Assembly: GCF_011745365.1 (NCBI RefSeq)
Contig: NW_024468909.1
Coordinates: 5,828,001 to 5,892,000 of the forward strand
DNA from: Cryphonectria parasitica EP155
Taxonomy: Eukaryota; Ascomycota; Sordariomycetes; Diaporthales; Cryphonectriaceae
Reading direction: 5' to 3'
DNA: 64,000 bases
Shown here piece by piece: positions 57,423-64,000 of the stretch (position 1 is the first letter of the stretch; each line of letters opens with the position of its first letter). A program made the position numbers and the translations under genes. Below the pieces are notes generated by a model that did not search any database, was not told the DNA's origin, and saw only the letters and a program-made list of their open reading frames with translations.

Positions 57423-60400
57423 CTACAGTACAAAGTTCACAACGCGGCCGCTGCGAACCACAATGACCTTCTTGGCCGAACGGATCGCATCCGCATCGCC
57501 CAGTTTCGACGCGCCGTCCGCCTCAAGGATCCTATCCACGAACCACCTCTTCAGCTCGCTCTCCTCCATTGCGTGCTCGGGCGGCCTGGGTATGTCAACC
57601 GCCACTCGGAGCTTTCCATTGATCTGCACCGCGCATGCTTGCGTCCTTGCCTTCAGGAGGGGGAGGGTGCCATCTGCCACAGGAAAAGACACAGAGCCCG
57701 AGAAGAGTGAGTCTTTCGCCCCGAGTATCTGCCAACACTCAGACGCGACAGCCGGTGCGATGGGGGCGAGCATCCTGACTAGTGCTGAGACAGCGGCGCA
57801 GCGCATCTTGTCGTGGGCGTCGGGGTGCGCCGCAATGGTATTGGTCAGACTCATCAGATCAGAGATAATGGTGTTCAGTGAGTACACGCCGCGGTAAGAT
57901 TCTGTCACAGACTCGATTGTCCGCTGCACATCTCTCCACAGGGCGAAGTTGTCATCCCACCATGCCAGGTCGGGCTTGTTCATTTGGGGAAGCTTCCTGC
58001 TCGTCTCTGTGATAAGCTCAGAGAGCGTTGCGTCTTGAATTTCGGCCGCTGGGCAGTTCGTCTTTACCACGAGATCAAGGATCCGGCCAAGCCAGCGCGT
58101 TACGCCGGCAATCTTATCCTCATCCCAGTTCACCACGTCGCTGACCGGTGCTTGAAAAAGCATGTGTGCCCGGGTGGCATCAGCGCCGTGTCTGGCAATC
58201 AATTCGGTAGGATCGACGCCATTGAACTTGGATTTCGACATCTTCTCATAGCTGACGCTCGCTATCTCACCCGTGGCAATAATTCTCGGGCGGGCAGGAT
58301 CTTGCAGATCAACCTCGTCATGCGTCAAGAAGCGGCTACTGGAAGGGTCGATAAACGTCTTTCCGTGAACCATTCCCTGGGTGATGAGACGGGCAAATGG
58401 TTCGTGAGAAACCTCTGGTGATGCATCGGGAAGAGCGGCAGATGTCATGAGGAACTTGTAGATGAAGCGGGCATAGAGAAGATGCAAGATGGCGTGTTCT
58501 ATGCCCCCAAGATAGATATCAACTGGGAGCAAAGATGCCTTTTCAGCAGAGAAAAGCGCATCAGCATTGTGTGGGTCGATGAAACGCATGTAGTACCAAC
58601 TCGAGTCGACGAACGTGTCCATCGTGTCAGTGTCCCTCTTCGCAGAGCCGCCACACTTGGGACAAGAAGTGTTGATCCAGTCGGTGGCGGACTCAAGTGG
58701 GTTGCCCGGCTTGCCTTCAGCCCAGTGATTGTCAACCTCGGGCAGCTTGACCGGGAGCTGATCGTCAGGAACCGGTACAGCTCCACATGAGGCGCAGTGG
58801 ATGATGGGGATCGGTGTGCCCCAGTACCTCTGCCGACTGACGAGCCAGTCCCTCAGCCTCCATTTCTCGACTGGCTTGGCCAGTTCGGCAGCCTCGAGCA
58901 TCTGAATCAACATCTTTCCGCCTTCTTGGGATGACTTGCCCTTCAAGGGGCCGCTCTGTGCTGTCATGACTCCGTGCTTGACGAATGGCTCATTTGGCAT
59001 TGTCGTCGTAGTCTCGTCCTCAGAAGCTGCCAGCACAATACGTACAGGCTGGTCATAGTGATGTTCCTTCCAGAAGGCGTTGTCACGAAGGTCGTGTCCG
59101 GGAACGCCCATGACGGCACCCTCTCCATAGTCCCCGAGAACATACGGAGCAACGTACACTGGCAGTGACTCCTTGGAAGAGGCTGGGGTGTCCTCGTGAT
59201 ACGCCAAAGGATTAATAGCCCTCAGGCTAGGGAGCATGTAGCCAACCTTGGAGTCCGGTGGCAAGCCAGGCAAGGTGTCTAGGAACGCCTGAAGCTCAGG
59301 ATCCGTCTCAGCGAGGTGCTGCACGATTGGGTGCGTCGCTGCAAGCGCCAGATACTGTACGCCGAACAATGTGTCAGGCCTGGTGGTAAAGACCTCGATG
59401 GCGGCGTGCATGTCTTGGCTATGCGCCATGACGGGAAACTTAACCATGGCGCCCTCGGACTTGCCAAGCCAGTTCTTCTGCATTGCCAACACCCTCTCGG
59501 GCCATGCATCATCTTTTGCCAGCACCTCGAGGTCCTGCAGCAGAGATTCTCGAAATTCGGTGATCTTGAAAAACCACTGTTTCAGCCGGCGCTTCTCGAC
59601 CTTGGCACCAGACCTCCAGGAGCAACCATTCGCATCCACCTGTTCATTTGCCAGCACCGTCTTGTCCACAGGGTCGTAGTTGACCTCGGCTTCAGCCTGG
59701 TATGCCAGCCCCTTCTCGTGCAGCATCAGGAAGATCTTTTGGGTATGCTTGTAGAATTCAGGATGGCACGTGGAGATTTCCTGCGAGTGAAAACAATTCA
59801 GTCAGCCGTACGTCCTTCCGGGAGCAGTCTGGACTAGTACATACACGGTCCCAGTCCCAGCTGCCATTCATGAACCCCATCTGCTCCTTCATCTTGGTAA
59901 TATTACTCTTCGTCCATACTGCAGGGTTTATACCTCGCTGAATGGCAGCATTCTCAGCGGGCAAACCAAAGGCATCCCACCCCATAGGAAGAATCGGCTT
60001 CTCCCCCTGGAGCGTGTAGAACCTCGCAAGAACATCGGCGATGGTATAGACGCGCAGGTGACCGATGTGAAGACGCCCAGAAGGATACGGAAACATGGGC
60101 AGGATGTATCTGGACTGCTTCTCTGCTTCTGCTCCATCGTGAGCCTGGTCTTGCTTGAGGCGATTCCATTCCGCACGCCATTTCACGTCGAGTGCGGTCA
60201 GGTCGAACTTGGGCACCTGCTGCGCATTGAGCTGTGCGCCCTTCTTGCGCTCCGTGGCTTCAGCCGTGTCACACCCGTTGGCGGCTAGAGAGTCATCGTG
60301 ACCTGCTTGCGAAGCTGTCGAGAGGGCACGCCATACTTGCAGACGGTGGCAACGAGGAGCTAAGGTAACGTGTAAACGAGAGATATGTAAGTTGGGCAGT

Positions 60401-60435
60401 CGGCGGCCCATTGGCCGCAAGTAAATCAACGACAT
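57423..60435 (-). CDS. NAM2: Mitochondrial leucyl-tRNA synthetase
   Basis: Two exons, 60435-59845 and 59780-57423, encode 982 residues. The N terminus is Arg-rich and Ser/Ala-rich, a likely mitochondrial presequence, before [13 protein letters not shown] with HIGH at 123-126. The CP1 editing domain is present ([27 protein letters not shown]). A zinc-type CPKCGG element, [13 protein letters not shown] and [11 protein letters not shown] (KMSKS at 710-714) complete the catalytic core, followed by the anticodon-binding helical domain. It charges mitochondrial tRNA-Leu; some fungal orthologues (yeast Nam2, Neurospora leu-5) also assist group I intron splicing. The apparent ATG at 59726 is internal. 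The bacterial-like sequence and presequence distinguish it from the cytosolic enzyme. Catalytic motifs show no breaks. Confidence 0.96.
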
Positions 60436-61622
60436 GATGAGACCGTATTCATTCTCGCAAACGGAAGCTGTATGCTTCGTCTGTGTACAGAATGAATATC
60501 AGCAGGACACGTTGGGAGGTTGTGTTGTATGTCCACGTCGTCAGGCAATTTTTCTAGAATGTCGGATTGGATAAATTCTGGAGTAAAGTTCCGATAAGAG
60601 CTCCAGGTCCCGAAATCCAGGGTCCTCCCCGCTCGATCTGTATACAGTAGCCGCACCTCAGACTTCGCGTCTCAGAAACGCGTTTCATTATGACGACATA
60701 GGCAACGTGTCAGAGATTCATCGAGCTCTCACGCACACCAGGAAGCTGATGATGACTGGATGATCTGCGAATAAAAATAAGGTTCCTCTGTACTGTGCTA
60801 TGTAGAAGGATTATAAAGTCAGATCTCAGCGCCTAGGTACATGGTAAATTTAGCAGTATCAGTAGCCTGTAGCCAGGGCAGGCCGGCAAAGTAGGCACCA
60901 TGAGTGCTAACAAGGGGGCTTGATTAAGCTCATCGGCCCTGCAAGGACCTGCCGAAATCTGACCTGGCTGCTACTGGCTTATGGTGGGGCACGAACCCAC
61001 TGAGGCTAACCAACTTTTAGCCACTCAGAACGTGCTCCTGACCTGGTGCGTCAGGGGGGCCACTGAGTTTGAACGGCCTAAACTACTGACGGCCATTATA
61101 TGTACCGCACCATATGCAATACTATGTAGGGGTACAGGGTAGGGGTCATAGCCATATCCACTGGGTAGCGTTCGGCAGGCTTAGTTCAACGCTTAATGTG
61201 TGTGTGTGCGGGTTTGCGAAAGGGGCCTGCCATCGTCCCTGGCATCAACGACTTCTTTTGTAACATCAATGCCCTTCGTGTCCTCTTCCTTTCTTGTGTA
61301 TTGGCCAAACCAAACGCTGATACCTTCTCTTCGCCATTGCATGTTACAGGCGACATATTGCTTATCTCTTAATAAGTCTCTCTTGCTCCATCAGCCAGCG
61401 CCAGCACCGCGAAGAACCGTCCCCGATCTCGAAACGATTAGTGAATCATAAGACTACGAGCAGGATACTCACGAGTTTGCAGTTGGAGGCTGAACATGAT
61501 TGCTTTGGCGCGGCGGCTGGCATAGCGGAATATATCGAGACGAGAACTTGGAGGAATTACCGACGACACATTGTAGACGAGCCTGCACAGACTCGTCTGC
61601 GGGACACGACCTCTCCACCACC
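60436..61622. other. Divergent upstream region LeuRS/amino-acid permease
   Basis: 1.2 kb. Contains a stem-like GTGGG-loop-CCCAC at about 60983-61000, which I considered as a tRNA arm and rejected. No gene seen. Confidence 0.5.
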
Positions 61623-63545
61623 ATGTCCTACTCCCACGACCTCCACCTTCAGGTGCGCACACGCGATTCACTAGAGCTCGCGTCGCTCGCTAGCTCCGAC
61701 CACGCAGGCTCTGCAGATGAGACCGACTCCCGCCCCAGTATATCCTCCTCGCGGAAGCTATCCCTCGAACAGGATGACCCCTTGGACGTGGGCAACCCGG
61801 CGGCGACTGGGCGACCTGCAGGCCATGGGCGCACGTTCTCCATGTCCTCCGGCTTCAGTTTCACAGCGAACCTCTTCCCCCTCTCCTCGACCACCGGCGC
61901 CGGCTATACTCCCATTGGTGCTCCCACCGTGACGCCGACACAGAATGGCGGTCTGGGCGGGGCATCTCTCGAGAAGCACAAGACTTTGACATACATGAAC
62001 GGGCTCTCGCTCATTGTTGGTCTGATCATAGGGTCTGGCATATTCTCATCACCGAGCCAGGTCAATGTCAACATGGGTTCGCCCGGTGGTGCTCTCATTA
62101 TATGGGTGGTTGCTGGAGTCCTCGCCTGGACCGGCGCGGCTAGCTATGCCGAGCTTGGAGGCGCAATACCTCTGAACGGGGGGTCGCAGGTATACCTGGC
62201 CAAGATCTTCCATGAGATCTGGGGCTTTTTATTCATGTGGGTGGCGGTGCTGGTCCTGAAGCCTGGAAGTGCCGCCATCATATCGATCATTATGGGTGAA
62301 TACGTCGTACGGGCTGCTATTGGAGCGGAGGCCGAGATCATCAACCCATGGTACAACAAGGCCGTCGGCCTGTTCGGCCTGCTCCTGGTGACGTTCTTCA
62401 ACTGCGTCTCTACGAAGCTCGGGACCCGGGTGAATGACTCGCTCATGTTCTTAAAGTTCATTGCGTTGCTTGGGGTCACGATCACTGGGGTTGTGGTCGC
62501 TTTCACGGGCTATTCCTACAGCGGAGAGCCGAATGAGGACTGGAAAACCCATGATTGGTTTGATGGGACGAAGATGGATGTTTCAGCTTGGGCAGTGGCT
62601 CTCTACGCGGGCCTTTGGGCTTATGACGGTTGGGACAATGTAAGCCAATCTACCACGCGTATGACGCGAAGTCTAGGCTTACACTATTGCTAACAATTCT
62701 TATAGACCAACTACGTCGTGGGCGAATTCCGGAATCCCAGTCGAGACCTGCCCCGCGTCATTCACACAGCCATGCCGCTGGTCATTCTGTGTTACGTATT
62801 GGCTAATCTCTCATACTTCCTCGTCCTCCCTCTATCCGCCACAAACTCGTCCAACACCATTGCTGTTCTCTTCGGCTCCAAAGTCTTCGGACCCATCGGC
62901 TCTCTGTTACTTGCTCTAATCGTCAGCGCGTCGTGCTTCGGAGCACTGAACAGCTCCACTTTCACCAGCAGCCGCCTCGTCTACGCTGCCAGCAAAGAGG
63001 GCTACGTCCCCGCGTTCTTGGGACGAGTTGGTGTAGGGTCCAATGCCATGGAAAACAGGCACGTCTCTACGCTACGCACACGAAGCTGGTTCTCCAACGC
63101 TCTGACCCGCTGGATCGGAGACGAGGATACAGGCCTCTTCTTCACGCCCGTCAACGCACTTGTGCTCAACTGCGCCCTCACTGTCGCCTACGTCATCGTC
63201 GGCGAGTTCGACACCCTGCTGACCTTCTACGGTGTCGCGGGCTATACTTTCTACTTCCTGACGGTGCTCGCGCTTATTGTCCTGCGCGTTAAGGAACCGA
63301 ATCTTGAGAGGCCGTACAAGACGTGGATCACGACTCCGATTATCTTTTGCTGCGTCAGCTTATTTTTGCTCTCACGTGCCGTTATTGCAGAGCCTTTACA
63401 GACTCTCATTGTGATTGCCTTTGTCGCGGCAGGCGTACCCGTGTACTTCTTGAGAGTGCGGAGAAAGGGTCCTGCGAAGAGGCCAAATAGGGACTACGAG
63501 GAAGACGAACCCGGCTGGAAGTTCTGGAAGCGATGGACAAAATAA
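61623..63545 (+). CDS. LAT-family amino-acid permease
   Basis: Two exons, 61623-62639 and 62706-63545, encode 618 residues. A Ser/Thr-rich cytosolic N terminus of about 120 residues precedes an APC-fold transporter of roughly 12 helices. Helix 1 has the substrate-site motif IGSGIFSSPS. Later features are NCVSTKLGTRVND, WDN at the exon junction, and a helix-6 region continuing YVVGEFRNPSRDLPR. It matches the L-type/methionine-permease (LAT) family, whose fungal members include Mup1 and Mup3 and which import neutral amino acids without the heavy chain that animal LATs need. Substrate cannot be deduced; methionine or large neutral amino acids are likely. The long N terminus resembles regions used for ubiquitin-dependent endocytosis. 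An upstream frame extension to 61500 has no ATG at its start. Confidence 0.9.
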
Positions 63546-64000
63546 ATAAGGAAGAAGAGAAAACAAAACAAAAAAAGGAAAAGCGGGCTGCTAAGGAAAA
63601 GAGTTGGAAAAGGCCATATGTGAGCTAATGAGGCCGTATTATCAATGAGCTCTCTTTGCGGATTGGCCTGGACACAAGCATCGTAATTTTTGGGCAGCAT
63701 GATACCACGAATACTTTACGTACCCCTTGACTGAAATGGCGGTATTTCACTGGAAATTCGTAATGTGAGACGCACCTCTTATGTGTTATTTGGCTTGTCA
63801 ATGGGTTGCATAGCTGTGCTGCATTGCTGTTTATTCCGGGAAATGCGCTTCCGCTGTGTTATTCCACGGAAAACCCAGACCACCCCATTCCAATGAGACC
63901 TCCTCGCAAGACCTTCTGGGCTTTCGATTTGGAGCCCAAGCAAGGGATTGGACAAACAAAAGCCGCAGTAAAGCAAAGATGGGGCACAGCTCTTCAGACA
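63546..64000. other. 3' flank of the permease gene
   Basis: 455 bases to the window edge. A-rich just after the stop. No gene seen. Confidence 0.5.

Noticed and set aside
60975..61060. tRNA-like arm (GTGGG-TTCGTGC-CCCAC on the minus strand)
   Set aside because: No matching acceptor stem or D arm is found at the right distance, so no cloverleaf forms.

Overview
The window is nuclear DNA of a filamentous ascomycete (Pezizomycotina, most likely a Sordariomycete). Genes lie singly on both strands. Most are split by 50-140 base introns with GTAAGT/GTATGT/GTACGT-type donors, CTNAC-like branch points and CAG/TAG acceptors. Proteins match fungal forms such as a Cdc12 septin, a questin-oxidase-like protein, an asparaginase-ankyrin protein and mitochondrial LeuRS. 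There is no bacterial-style operon, CRISPR array, rRNA, intact transposon or convincing tRNA. All exon joins were deduced by eye from splice signals, frame continuity and family conservation, not from transcripts.

Layout. 1-8 kb: a p24 cargo receptor, Prp45/SNW spliceosome factor, an unrecognised single-pass membrane protein, and Tim22. 8-18 kb: a USP7/Ubp15-type deubiquitinase, a mitochondrial PDK-family kinase and septin Cdc12. 18-28 kb: Pwp2 (U3 snoRNP), a questin-oxidase-like protein, a possible 74-residue gene, and a large WD40/inositol-5-phosphatase protein. 29-43 kb: a small single-pass protein followed by unexplained coding-like sequence, a CID/RS-rich RNA-related protein, PP2A B56 subunit (Rts1), TFIIIC tau95 (Tfc1) and a Bcs1-like AAA ATPase. 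43-54 kb: a gene-poor stretch with one DUF1330 protein, then asparaginase-ankyrin, trimethyllysine dioxygenase and calcineurin A. 54-64 kb: a cyclase-family hydrolase, mitochondrial HemK/Mtq1, mitochondrial LeuRS and a LAT-family amino-acid permease.

Most content is conserved housekeeping: RNA processing, ribosome biogenesis, mitochondrial import and translation, and signalling phosphatases. No clustered secondary-metabolite or defence system is visible. The most interesting points are structural: an 18-base microexon and an intron flanked by a short duplication in the dioxygenase gene, a GC-AG intron, a short last exon hidden beyond the apparent stop of the 5-phosphatase, in-frame coding-like sequence after a stop at 30.4-30.8 kb, and a set of sense-strand poly-C tracts in introns and 5' leaders.
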